Assembly (NCBI GenBank): GCA_016125185.1
Contig: WGMG01000006.1
Span: 248,001 to 312,000, forward strand
Source of the DNA: Armatimonadota bacterium
GTDB taxonomy: Bacteria; Armatimonadota; Fimbriimonadia; Fimbriimonadales; Fimbriimonadaceae
Reading direction: 5' to 3'
DNA length: 64,000 bases
The notes under the pieces are model-generated. The model did no database searches, was not told the origin of the DNA, and was given only the letters and a program-made list of their open reading frames with translations. A program made the position numbers and the translations under genes. Below are positions 34,805-42,738 of the stretch, one piece after another. Every line of letters begins with the position of its first letter. Position 1 is the stretch's first letter.

Positions 34805-35682
34805 GCGATATCCGGATCATCGAAGTTTCGCCACGGGACGGACTGCAGAACGAAAAGGTCGTGGTACCCACCGAACAGAAAGCCGAACTGGTACGGAATC
34901 TCCTCGGCGCGGGACTCACTGAAATCGAAGTAAGCAGTTTCGTTTCGCCAAAGTGGGTTCCTCAACTGGGCGACATCGAAGACCTGTGGCCGATGCTTCC
35001 GCCAAGTGGAATCTATTCGGCTCTGGTGCCAAATGAGCGAGGGTTGGAGCGAGCGAAGGCGCTTGGCGTTGAGCGAATCGCTCTCTTTACGGCCGCCAGC
35101 GATGCCTTCACTCAGAAGAACATCAACATGACCGTCGATGAGTCTCTGGAGGTCTTTGCGAGGATTCGGCAAGAGTTCAAAGGCTTTGTTCGCGGCTACG
35201 TGAGCACGATCTTCGAGTGTCCTTATGCTGGGCTTATCGAACCCAAAAAGGTTCGTGAGGTGGTCGATCGATTGTTCGAAATCGGAGTCGATGAAGTCTC
35301 GCTCGGCGATACCATCGGCGTCGGGGTTCCTCACGAAGTTCAAAAGTTAGCGGATGAACTCAACGGAGTTCCCAAAGAGAAGGTGGTTTGGCACTTCCAC
35401 GACACGCGCGGAACGGCGATCGCCAATGTGGCGGCCACACTCGATCTCGGCTACACGTCCTTTGATTCCAGCGCGGCTGGCCTCGGCGGATGCCCTTATG
35501 CAAAGGGCGCGGGCGGAAACCTTGCTACTGAGGATTTGGTGTACTTTGCGGAGCGTTCTGGCCTGAAGACTGGGGTTGATTGGCAGAGGTTGGCGCAGGC
35601 AACCCTGCCGGTGCTGAAGACGTTGCAGAAGGCTCCGACGGCAAAGGCTCAGTTGGCGGCGCTGGCTTCCTTGTCGCACTAA
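34801..35682 (+). CDS. Hydroxymethylglutaryl-CoA lyase
   Basis: 293 residues of the HMGL/DRE-TIM family: 'IIEVSPRDGLQNEK' (metal-binding Asp, catalytic Arg), 'EIEVSSFVSPKWVPQL', 'VSLGDTIGVGVP', 'WHFHDTRGTAIAN' (metal His pair) and 'GLGGCPYAKGAGGNLATEDL' with the flexible-loop Cys. It splits HMG-CoA into acetyl-CoA and acetoacetate, the last step of leucine breakdown. Its last 158 bp overlap the 3' end of the convergent membrane-protein gene. Confidence 0.93.
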   Translation: MSDIRIIEVSPRDGLQNEKVVVPTEQKAELVRNLLGAGLTEIEVSSFVSPKWVPQLGDIEDLWPMLPPSGIYSALVPNERGLERAKALGVERIALFTAASDAFTQKNINMTVDESLEVFARIRQEFKGFVRGYVSTIFECPYAGLIEPKKVREVVDRLFEIGVDEVSLGDTIGVGVPHEVQKLADELNGVPKEKVVWHFHDTRGTAIANVAATLDLGYTSFDSSAAGLGGCPYAKGAGGNLATEDLVYFAERSGLKTGVDWQRLAQATLPVLKTLQKAPTAKAQLAALASLSH

Positions 35683-36559
35683 AGATCAGGCCGCCGATGA
35701 CGAGTAGGGTAAGCACGATCGTCGACGCCTTTTCATCCTTGCTGAGGTTGAATTCGCGGCGGTTGACGAGCAAGGTCACCAAGCCGATGGGTACGAGGGC
35801 TGGTAACGCCCACCCGGTCGCCAAGACGAGAATCATGTAGCCGATTAGAACCGGGATCATGATCTTCATCGTCTCTTTGGGGCGCATGCCGAACCGATAC
35901 ATCGCCAGAAAAAAGGCTCCGAGAAAGACCAAATCTGCTGGCCCGACCAGGGCGGCCGTGGCGGGCGATGCGTTGGAGACGTTGTGATGCTGCGAGGTGG
36001 CCCTTGGAATCGCCATGCCTGCTTGCTGAAGTAAGCCGGGGTGGCTTTTCATGAGCTTTTGAGTGACGCCGACCGGCGTGAGAACGAGAAAAATATCGAA
36101 CCCAACGAGGAAGATCGCGACGGGGATGAGGATGTTCTTCTCGCGTAGCAGACTGGAAATAAGCGCACCAAGACCGATACACCAAATCATCAGCCCGGTT
36201 TGGGCGATTGCGAGGAACAGGATGGACGTGAACCCCTTTCCACCAAAAATGTTGTTGGCCAGCGAGATGGCGGCGACCTGAAGAAAGACGCCAACCAGGA
36301 GGATGAGAATCGCGAGTTGAGGGTTAGGCTTCTCGGACATTGCCCGATAGATCGCGAAGATCGTTCCCAGGAAGACGCCGATGAGGAGAAGGAAGTTGAG
36401 GAAGGGAAGGATGGCGTTTGGGAACGGAATGAACGGGAGCGCCATGCGAAGCGCCGCGAGTAGCGCGACGATGATGGCGAAGTCACGGTAGCCAGTGCCC
36501 CGGCTCTCGGGGCCCGCGCTTTCGGGCCTAGGATATAAGGCTTCTTGGCTCAGATTCAT
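35525..36559 (-). CDS. Multi-pass membrane protein with Pro/Ser-rich C-terminal tail
   Basis: 344 residues from the ATG at 36559 (an upstream start at 36580 is possible). About eight hydrophobic helices ('DFAIIVALLAALRMALPFI', 'FLNFLLLIGVFLGTIFAIY', 'MIPVLIGYMILVLATGWALP') are followed by a low-complexity tail of about 50 residues rich in Pro, Ser, Ala and Gln. The tail is encoded opposite the end of the HMG-CoA lyase gene. Family not recognised. The 5' end overlaps the glycosyltransferase gene by 32 bp, implying co-translation. Confidence 0.7.
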   Translation of the reverse strand: MNLSQEALYPRPESAGPESRGTGYRDFAIIVALLAALRMALPFIPFPNAILPFLNFLLLIGVFLGTIFAIYRAMSEKPNPQLAILILLVGVFLQVAAISLANNIFGGKGFTSILFLAIAQTGLMIWCIGLGALISSLLREKNILIPVAIFLVGFDIFLVLTPVGVTQKLMKSHPGLLQQAGMAIPRATSQHHNVSNASPATAALVGPADLVFLGAFFLAMYRFGMRPKETMKIMIPVLIGYMILVLATGWALPALVPIGLVTLLVNRREFNLSKDEKASTIVLTLLVIGGLIFSATRKPAPPTEPLPSEPSATSSAPAGLPAPTSANQPQSSGQNAPQSTPNPQ

Positions 36560-37715
36560 GGCGTGCCCTTCCTTGGTCAATTGCTAAGTTGTACACCTCG
36601 AGGACTCGGTTACACATCGCTTCGGTCGTATTGAGTTTAGCGGTTCGCTCGGCTCCAGCGCAAAGGCGTGTGTAGAGTTCATCGCTTTCCAAAACACTCA
36701 ACACGGATTCGGCAAGACTTGCTTCATCATTTTTGGTCGCAAAACCGTTTTCGCCAGGAACAATCGCTTCGGAGGCACCGCCTCCGTCCACGACTACGGC
36801 GGGAATGCCGTACTGCATGGCTTCGTTAAGAACGAGACCTTGCGTCTCGGTCACGCTGGCAAAAGTGAACAAGTCGGCGGCGGCATAGTAGCGATCGACG
36901 TCATATCGAGGGACCGAGCCAACGAAGCGAACCTTGTCTCCAATGCCGTGTTTCGAGGCCAGGGCGAGGCATTCCTCGCGATAGGGCCCATCGCCGACGA
37001 GCCAAAGGCGGGTTCGGGGCTCATTATCGGTGACGATTTTGGCCATGCCCAAGAGGGTGCTGAGATTCTTTTCTTTGGCGAGGCGGCCGACGTAGAGCAG
37101 AATCCGCTGGTCGGGCGGGATTTCGAGTTGTTGTCGTGCTTCGGCGCGCGGGATTAATTGTGGCTTGGGAACGCCGGTGGGGATGACTGTGATCGGCCTC
37201 TCGACACCGTGCCGAAGGAGCCAGCGGCGGGAAACCTCGGTTGGCGTGATGACTTGGTCGACGCTGTTGTAATAGAAGTTAGTGTGCTTGGCAACGCGGA
37301 AGCGGATGTATCGGCGGGGAAAGGCCGACATGTAGTGTGCATATCGGTCGTAAAGCGTGTGATAGGTCGAAACGATGGGAATCTCGTGGGATTCGGCCCA
37401 GCGGAGCCCCACGAACCCGACGATGAAAGGCGTATGGGTATGGATGACATCGAATTCGTGCTTTCGAAACCGACGAAGTTTCCTCCAAAAGGGAGGGTAG
37501 GCGATGGGATGCCCCTTACTCCAAGGCGTATCCATCGCGCGAAAGCGGATGGTATTGGGGTCTGTTTCCTGATGTCCGGGAAAGCGAGGCGCGAAAATGT
37601 GGACGCTGTGGCCCTGGTTTCGCAACTCCTGAACGAGAGAATTGATGCTAATGCTGACGCCGTTTCGAACGGGCAGGGCGCTATCCGAGAAGATGGCGAT
37701 GCGTAGCGGCTTCAT
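36528..37715 (-). CDS. GT4-family glycosyltransferase
   Basis: 395 residues with GT-B fold and GT4 landmarks: 'MKPLRIAIFSDSALPVRNGV' with the N-terminal glycine loop, 'DVIHTHTPF', 'ILLYVGRLAKEKNL', 'LWLVGDGPYREECL' and the donor-binding 'FASVTETQGLVLNEAMQYGI' (ExxGxxxxE variant). The 'HTPF...STYHTLYDRY' region resembles diacylglycerol glucosyltransferases and mannosyltransferases acting on membrane lipids. It is followed by an overlapping membrane-protein gene. The precise acceptor is unknown. Confidence 0.9.
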   Translation of the reverse strand: MKPLRIAIFSDSALPVRNGVSISINSLVQELRNQGHSVHIFAPRFPGHQETDPNTIRFRAMDTPWSKGHPIAYPPFWRKLRRFRKHEFDVIHTHTPFIVGFVGLRWAESHEIPIVSTYHTLYDRYAHYMSAFPRRYIRFRVAKHTNFYYNSVDQVITPTEVSRRWLLRHGVERPITVIPTGVPKPQLIPRAEARQQLEIPPDQRILLYVGRLAKEKNLSTLLGMAKIVTDNEPRTRLWLVGDGPYREECLALASKHGIGDKVRFVGSVPRYDVDRYYAAADLFTFASVTETQGLVLNEAMQYGIPAVVVDGGGASEAIVPGENGFATKNDEASLAESVLSVLESDELYTRLCAGAERTAKLNTTEAMCNRVLEVYNLAIDQGRARHESEPRSLIS

Positions 37716-37742
37716 TCTCCAGCTAGGAGTTTACTGCCTGCG

Positions 37743-38270
37743 TCACTCTTCAGGGAATCGACCGTGCTTTTCGACGAAGCGGACAACGTCGCTGAGCAAA
37801 AACCGTCGCTGACCGCCTTTGGTTCGGTGGTGATGGAGCCAACCTCGGTTGGTATACCGACGCACCGTGGTCGGACAGACGCCGAGCAGGCGGCTCACCT
37901 CTTCCAAACTTAACTGCGGATCGAGCAGGCGCTTGATCAGTTCTTGGCGGGTTTCTTTGAATTCGCCTCGGTAGTAGTGAGAGGTCACACCGTCATCGTA
38001 AAGAGAAGCCAAAAAAGTGACGCTGTTGGGTAGATTGGCCCATACTTTCTGCAGTTCTGGGTCGATGGCGTTGGCCACGACGTGGTTGGACTTGCGGCGA
38101 GGACGGGGGGCACTCATCTCGGTCTTTCGGAACTTGCCGCGGGGTAGTTTGACTTGGCCAGAGACGTACTTTTTGATGCTGGGAAGGTCTTTTTCGGCGG
38201 CTTCGCTTGGCCGGTCTAAAAAGGCGCTTTCTATGTACTGCAAGGGGTCAAAATTTTTCTTCGTAGGCAT
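37743..38270 (-). CDS. MerR-like helix-turn-helix DNA-binding protein
   Basis: 175 residues. The C-terminal 60 hold a MerR/excisionase-type winged HTH: 'LSLEEVSRLLGVCPTTVRRY' then 'GWLHHHRTKGGQRRFLLSDV'. The first about 110 residues are basic and unassigned. It lies between queA and the glycosyltransferase on the same strand. Targets are unknown. Confidence 0.75.
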   Translation of the reverse strand: MPTKKNFDPLQYIESAFLDRPSEAAEKDLPSIKKYVSGQVKLPRGKFRKTEMSAPRPRRKSNHVVANAIDPELQKVWANLPNSVTFLASLYDDGVTSHYYRGEFKETRQELIKRLLDPQLSLEEVSRLLGVCPTTVRRYTNRGWLHHHRTKGGQRRFLLSDVVRFVEKHGRFPEE

Positions 38271-38285
38271 ATGCTATTGATTTTA

Positions 38286-39317
38286 TCAAAAACCAGAACT
38301 TTTGAGTAGGAGCATCGAATCGCCAAAGCTTAAAAATCGATATTTGAGTTCAATTGCCTGCCGATAGGCCTCAAAAATCGAATTTTTCGACGCGAGGGCC
38401 GAAATCATGAGAAGCATGGTCGTTTTGGGGAGATGGAAGTTGGTAAACATTCCGTCGACGATTTTGAACTCGTAGCCGGGAGTGATGAATATGCGCGATT
38501 CTTGCCGCCCAGGTTGCACTTTTCGGCACGAAATGGCACGAGTTTCGAGGGTGCGGACGGCGGTTGTTCCGACGGCGATGACGCGTCCTTGGGCTTGATT
38601 GATCGTTTTAGCAGCCTCGGGCGTGATTTCGCACACTTCTCCGTGCATTTTGTGCTGCGAAATGTCCTCGACTTGGACGGGTCGAAAAGTGTCGATTCCG
38701 ACGTGCAGCGTGACGGTTGCGATAGCAATTCCTTTGGCTTTGAGTTGGTCCAAAATTTCGTCGGTAAAGTGGAGGCCGGCGGTGGGTGCGGCGGCACTGC
38801 CGGGCGACTGACCGAATACGGTTTGATAGCGTTCGGAATCGTCGAGGCGCTCGGTGATGTAGGGCGGGAGAGGCATCTCGCCGATTTTTGAGAGTGTTTT
38901 GTATAAGTCTGAGCCTTGAGATTCTAACTTAACGATGCGAGTTGGATCGTCGCCTTCAGCAAGAACTCGGCCGGTGACGCCTTCGCCGAGGGTGAACTTG
39001 GCACCGGGCTTGAGGCGACGAGCCGGTTTGACGAGAGCTTCGAAGACGCCAGGTTCGAGTTCTTTGAGGGCGAGGATTTCCACTTCACCGCCGGTTTCCT
39101 TGCGGCCGTGGAAGCGCCAGGCATTGACCCGAGTGTCGTTGAGGACGAGAACGTCGCCGGGTTGAAGGATATCGACGACGTCGCGAAACATGCGGTGGTG
39201 GACCTCACCGGACTCGGGATCGAGGTGGAGCAAGCGGGATGCGGCGCGATCGGCGAGTGGGGTTTGAGCAATCAACTCCTCGGGTAGATCGTAGTCAGAA
39301 TCGCTTAGACGTACCAG
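38286..39317 (-). CDS. queA: S-adenosylmethionine:tRNA ribosyltransferase-isomerase
   Basis: QueA adds the cyclopentanediol precursor to 7-aminomethyl-7-deazaguanine in tRNA, making epoxyqueuosine. Family blocks are intact: 'LVLNDTRVNAWRFHGRKETG', 'GSAAAPTAGLHFTDEIL', 'VTLHVGIDTFRPV' and 'FITPGYEFKIVDGMFTNFHL'. The conserved N-terminus 'RLSDSDYDLPEELIAQTP' is encoded upstream of the first conventional start (TTG, 39275), and no ATG, GTG or TTG precedes it in frame before the Shine-Dalgarno. The best start is CTG at 39317, seven bases after GGAGGAGG. This overlaps the HAD gene by 13 bp and gives 343 residues, the normal length. Confidence 0.88.
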   Translation of the reverse strand: MVRLSDSDYDLPEELIAQTPLADRAASRLLHLDPESGEVHHRMFRDVVDILQPGDVLVLNDTRVNAWRFHGRKETGGEVEILALKELEPGVFEALVKPARRLKPGAKFTLGEGVTGRVLAEGDDPTRIVKLESQGSDLYKTLSKIGEMPLPPYITERLDDSERYQTVFGQSPGSAAAPTAGLHFTDEILDQLKAKGIAIATVTLHVGIDTFRPVQVEDISQHKMHGEVCEITPEAAKTINQAQGRVIAVGTTAVRTLETRAISCRKVQPGRQESRIFITPGYEFKIVDGMFTNFHLPKTTMLLMISALASKNSIFEAYRQAIELKYRFLSFGDSMLLLKSSGF

Positions 39318-40009
39318 GAGAATGCCTCCTCCATCTGATCAAGCGAACTGATCTTTGGACGGGAGATCGTTTTGATCGAGCGGTCCAGCAGGGCTGCCGA
39401 AATGCCGAGATCCTGGGCACCTTGGAGATCGTCGGTCGGATCGTCGCCGACGTGGAAGACATCGGTGGGAGCGACACCGAAATGCCGCAGAGCGACGTTA
39501 AAGAAGTCCGCATCGGGTTTCTCGACGCCTTCTTCGAGCGAGGCGAAGACGGCGTCAAAGAATTCGGTAAGGCCGTGGGCGTCGATACACCGGTGGAGCG
39601 AATGATCCCAGTTGGAAAGGATCGCCAATTTGTATCCATGCGACTTCAGTCGTTCGAGACATGGCTTTGCATCGTCGAAGAGTTTGAACGTATTGGACGG
39701 TGTTTCGAATATTTCTTGTTCGCCGACGAGATGGAGTTCGAGGGCGTTGTCCGCGGGCATGTTCATAGCGGCGAGCCAATCGGCGACCTGCCGAACCCAA
39801 AACGACCGCCAATTTTCAAACGAGCGGGTCTGATTGACTCGCCAGAATTCGGGAAGCTTGGGGACAAAGAGTTTCATGTAAATATCGGCAGCGCCGTCTG
39901 GGAGTTCGAGACCCGCCATGTGGGCGCACCGGACGGCGAACGTGTGGGGTTGCCAGTCGGTCCAGATGAGGGTGTTGGCGCAGTCGAACGTGACCAGCTT
40001 GGGCTTCAA
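39305..40009 (-). CDS. HAD-superfamily hydrolase-like protein
   Basis: 234 residues. Motif I is 'VTFDCANTLIWTD': the nucleophile Asp is present, but the second Asp of DxD, the usual general acid, is Ala. Motif II is 'LAILSNWDHS', motif III Lys is in 'GVEKPDADFF', and motif IV is 'VFHVGDDPTDDLQGA'. The order and cap position match subfamily IA, near HDHD3/REG-2-like proteins, which also deviate at the DxD site. Phosphatase activity is therefore uncertain. It overlaps queA and the DUF2905 gene (by 4 bp). Confidence 0.85.
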   Translation of the reverse strand: MKPKLVTFDCANTLIWTDWQPHTFAVRCAHMAGLELPDGAADIYMKLFVPKLPEFWRVNQTRSFENWRSFWVRQVADWLAAMNMPADNALELHLVGEQEIFETPSNTFKLFDDAKPCLERLKSHGYKLAILSNWDHSLHRCIDAHGLTEFFDAVFASLEEGVEKPDADFFNVALRHFGVAPTDVFHVGDDPTDDLQGAQDLGISAALLDRSIKTISRPKISSLDQMEEAFSWYV

Positions 40010-40230
40010 CGATTGAACCTCGAGACGATCCAGAAAATGACGGAGAGGACGATCGAAAGGAGAATCATGGATGTGAAGGGGATGAAGATTCCGACGCCAT
40101 TCTTTTCATAAGCGATGTCGCCGGGGAGTCGACCGAAGCGGAACGGGAGCCGCTGGGAAAAGGTTAAGAGAAATCCAACGGCCAAGAGAATGCCGCCAAA
40201 AATCATCATAATTTTGCCCATTGATTCCAT
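40006..40230 (-). CDS. DUF2905 family small membrane protein
   Basis: About 74 residues with two transmembrane helices separated by the family block 'RLPFRFGRLPGDIAYEKNGV'; starts 'MESMGKIMMIFGGILLAVGF'. ATGs at 40236 and 40221 are alternatives. DUF2905 proteins are widespread and uncharacterised, often next to ruvAB or queA; here it leads the queA-containing operon. Confidence 0.85.
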   Translation of the reverse strand: MESMGKIMMIFGGILLAVGFLLTFSQRLPFRFGRLPGDIAYEKNGVGIFIPFTSMILLSIVLSVIFWIVSRFNR

Positions 40231-40328
40231 AATCAAGAAGACCTAATTTTCAGTATGGGCGCAACCGAACCCGGTTTTGGCCGTACATGATGACGAAATA
40301 GTACGTCTGAACGGCGTAAGTGATAAAC

Positions 40329-41030
40329 ATGAAGAAAGCTCTTAAAGTTGGGGGAATCGCGATCCTGCTTGCGGCGGCAGCCGCGTACGCCGCAGACGGC
40401 GTGGTTCTCAAATACGTTTACAAGAAGGACGCAGTCTCCAAGGTGCGAATCAAGGGAACCCTTGAGATGCAGGGCACCCAGGTTACCGTCGAATTGGTGA
40501 ACCAGACGAAGGTGAAAGAGGTCGGCGACGACGGCACCGCAACTCTGGAAGACGGCCTTTTGGAAGGCAAGGCGACCTTCAACGGCCAGGATATCGACAT
40601 TCCCAGCCAGCCGGCCAATATCATTGTGATGAAGGCGAACGGCGAGGTGAAGGAGATCCGAGGCGAATCGATGACGGACGACACGTACCGTCTTCAGAAC
40701 CTGATGGGATTTGTGACTCCAACCGATGCGGTCCAAGTTGGTTCCAAGTGGAACCGAGACGTTCCGGCGGACAAGGAGAAGAAGACTCCGGCCTATAAAG
40801 CCGAATACACGATCACGGGCGAAGAGACCGTTCAGGATACACCTACGTTCAAGGTGGAATACAAAGTTTACGAAACCGAAGGCACCGACCCGGCAAAGGT
40901 CGAGGGCACGGTTTGGGTCGCTAAAGATGACTGCAGCGTCGTAAAGGGTTCGGCTAAGTGGGAAAACGTTCCTCAGCCTGGCGCTCCAGTGCCGATCTCG
41001 GGCAACTTTACGATGGAGCGAATCAAGTAG
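40329..41030 (+). CDS. Secreted beta-rich hypothetical protein (first of three similar genes)
   Basis: 233 residues from the ATG at 40329 (an ATG three codons earlier is possible) with signal peptide 'MKKALKVGGIAILLAAAAAY'. The mature part has regular beta pattern and a Gly-x-Lys-Trp block ('AVQVGSKWNRDVPADKEKK') shared in style with the genes at 41096 and 41820. No family is named with confidence. It ends at a strong terminator (41051), so it is its own transcript. Confidence 0.65.
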   Translation: MKKALKVGGIAILLAAAAAYAADGVVLKYVYKKDAVSKVRIKGTLEMQGTQVTVELVNQTKVKEVGDDGTATLEDGLLEGKATFNGQDIDIPSQPANIIVMKANGEVKEIRGESMTDDTYRLQNLMGFVTPTDAVQVGSKWNRDVPADKEKKTPAYKAEYTITGEETVQDTPTFKVEYKVYETEGTDPAKVEGTVWVAKDDCSVVKGSAKWENVPQPGAPVPISGNFTMERIK

Positions 41031-41050
41031 GTTCGATCCTCAAAAAATGT

Positions 41051-41081
41051 AAGAGGACGGCGAACGCCGCCCTCTTTTTTT
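41051..41081 (+). terminator. Rho-independent terminator
   Basis: GAGG-A-CGGCG-AA-CGCCG-C-CCTC forms a GC-rich hairpin followed directly by seven T's. It lies 21 bp after the stop of the 40329-41030 gene. Confidence 0.92.
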
Positions 41082-41095
41082 GTGTTTAATCCGTT

Positions 41096-41779
41096 ATGAT
41101 TTCTTCATCGATGGTCAGTTTCGGCCTTTTAGTTCTTGCGGCTTTCACTCCTTACCAGGAGTATTCGATGGGGCGTCCCTTAAAGGAAGACGACTCGTTT
41201 GTGATGCAGACTCTCACGAGCATCCAGGCGGGCGATTCTAAAGTCGTGACGGATGGCAAGTTTGAACATCAGTGCACCGATGTGGACGAGAACGGCATCC
41301 AGCACATCCAGGCAACCTGCATCGAAGGGACGGTTCGGCGAGGCAGCGGCGACCCGGAGTCGATGAAGGGTGAGTACTACAACTATTACTTAAACACGCA
41401 TGGGGTTCAATTCGACTACGAAGACATCCGCCCGAGCTGGAAAGAAAATCCGATTGCCGTCATCGAAAGCGAGCTTCATTGGACACTGAAGGTGCATACG
41501 GTGGTGGCAGAGGAAACGTGGACAGACAAAAGCGCCTATACGCAGTACAAGATCACGGTTGGCAAGCCCAAGCAGTTTATGAAATGCGAGTGCATCGAGG
41601 TGGTTCGAAAAGGCGATTTTACCAACGGGATTACGGGCACGTTTAAGGAAGATAGCTGGTATCGGACCTCGGATGGCCAACTGATGTACCGAGAGACGAC
41701 CGCGGACGATGTTTCTTCGGCGGACATCGGGACGATTCAGTACCTTGAACGGACCGAATTTGTGTCCTCAAAGTATTGA
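41096..41779 (+). CDS. Secreted hypothetical protein (second of three similar genes)
   Basis: 227 residues with an N-terminal hydrophobic signal ('MISSSMVSFGLLVLAAFTPY'). The beta-rich body resembles its neighbours in layout: an early 'QTLTSIQAGDSKVVTDGKFE' strand set and a late 'GTFKEDSWYRTSDGQLMYRE' passage describing strands around conserved Trp/Tyr. Four cysteines occur. Function unknown. Confidence 0.6.
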   Translation: MISSSMVSFGLLVLAAFTPYQEYSMGRPLKEDDSFVMQTLTSIQAGDSKVVTDGKFEHQCTDVDENGIQHIQATCIEGTVRRGSGDPESMKGEYYNYYLNTHGVQFDYEDIRPSWKENPIAVIESELHWTLKVHTVVAEETWTDKSAYTQYKITVGKPKQFMKCECIEVVRKGDFTNGITGTFKEDSWYRTSDGQLMYRETTADDVSSADIGTIQYLERTEFVSSKY

Positions 41780-41819
41780 ATTTTGTCAATTTTTCCTGGC
41801 ATCAACGCATCATAGTAAT

Positions 41820-42512
41820 GTGAAACTTGTTCACCCACTTTTTCTTGCGGTCTTTGCGACAGCCCTCGTCGGATTTCAGGCCGAAGATACCTACACGCTT
41901 CGCCAAAAGCCGGTGAAGGATACGGTCGAAATCTACCAGACCACGATTCATGCTTCGACCGAAGAAGGCGACTTCATTTACGACGTGAAGGATAAGACGA
42001 AGGTCACGAAGGTAGAGGATGACGGAGCGTATGAGGCGGAAACGACCGTGCTGGGGGGCAAGATTACGATCGGCGGCGAGGAGCACGTCATTGACCCCGA
42101 CGATGCGCCCAAGACCGAGAAATACGACAAAGATGGCAATAAGATCAAGGACGCGGGCGACGACGATGAGGACGAAGATGATCCGGTCAGTCAGGTTTTC
42201 CAGCAGTACTTCGACTTTCGCCCCGACAAAGCGGTGAAGGTCGGCGATACGTGGACGCATGAGTCCGATTTTGGGACCCTTAAGCTGAAGCTGGAAGGAA
42301 AGGAGAAGGTCGGTGACGTGGAGTGCCTGAAAGTAACGGCGACGGGGACGCTGAGCAAGAAGGATGCGACGGGCGATGCCACCGGAACTTTCTATCTGCG
42401 GGTGGCCGATTTTTCGCCGGAAAAGGTTGAGGCGACGATCGACAATCCAAGTTTCGGCGAAGGGCAGTCGATGAAGAAGATTGAGATTAAGCTGGTCCGC
42501 GTGGCTGAGTAA
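41820..42512 (+). CDS. Secreted hypothetical protein (third of three similar genes)
   Basis: The GTG at 41820 is preferred because it begins a signal peptide ('KLVHPLFLAVFATALVGFQA'); the frame is open from 41709 inside the previous gene. 230 residues, beta-rich, with an acidic insert ('DAGDDDEDEDDPVSQ', possibly Ca-binding) and the block 'AVKVGDTWTHESDFGTLKLK', which parallels 'AVQVGSKWNRD' of the first gene. This supports a tandem family. Function unknown. Confidence 0.65.
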   Translation: MKLVHPLFLAVFATALVGFQAEDTYTLRQKPVKDTVEIYQTTIHASTEEGDFIYDVKDKTKVTKVEDDGAYEAETTVLGGKITIGGEEHVIDPDDAPKTEKYDKDGNKIKDAGDDDEDEDDPVSQVFQQYFDFRPDKAVKVGDTWTHESDFGTLKLKLEGKEKVGDVECLKVTATGTLSKKDATGDATGTFYLRVADFSPEKVEATIDNPSFGEGQSMKKIEIKLVRVAE

Positions 42513-42600
42513 GGGTTTTCCAAGCACTTTCTTGCAGCGGAATTTGTCTGCGGATTTTCCCCTCTCGTCGTTCTGCGCGAAACCTAGCGGAACGCCACTC

Positions 42601-42630
42601 TCTCCAAATTTCCTTCGGAGAATTTGGAGA
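42601..42630. terminator. Strong hairpin between convergent genes
   Basis: TCTCCAAATT (42601-42610) pairs perfectly with AATTTGGAGA (42621-42630), with further TCC/GGA pairing in the loop. It lies between the ends of the 41820 gene and tdk. A second inverted repeat, CTTCGCCAG (42694-42702) with CTGGCGAAG (42729-42737), abuts the tdk stop. Either could end transcription; neither has a T-tract. Confidence 0.5.
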
Positions 42631-42738
42631 AAGACACTTGAGACTTGTGGCGCGGGCGAGGGGGAACCGGTACCAATGCCACCCGGGTTTGTACTTCGCC
42701 AGGGCGGGATGCGCTTTGCAAAGACCTACTGGCGAAGC

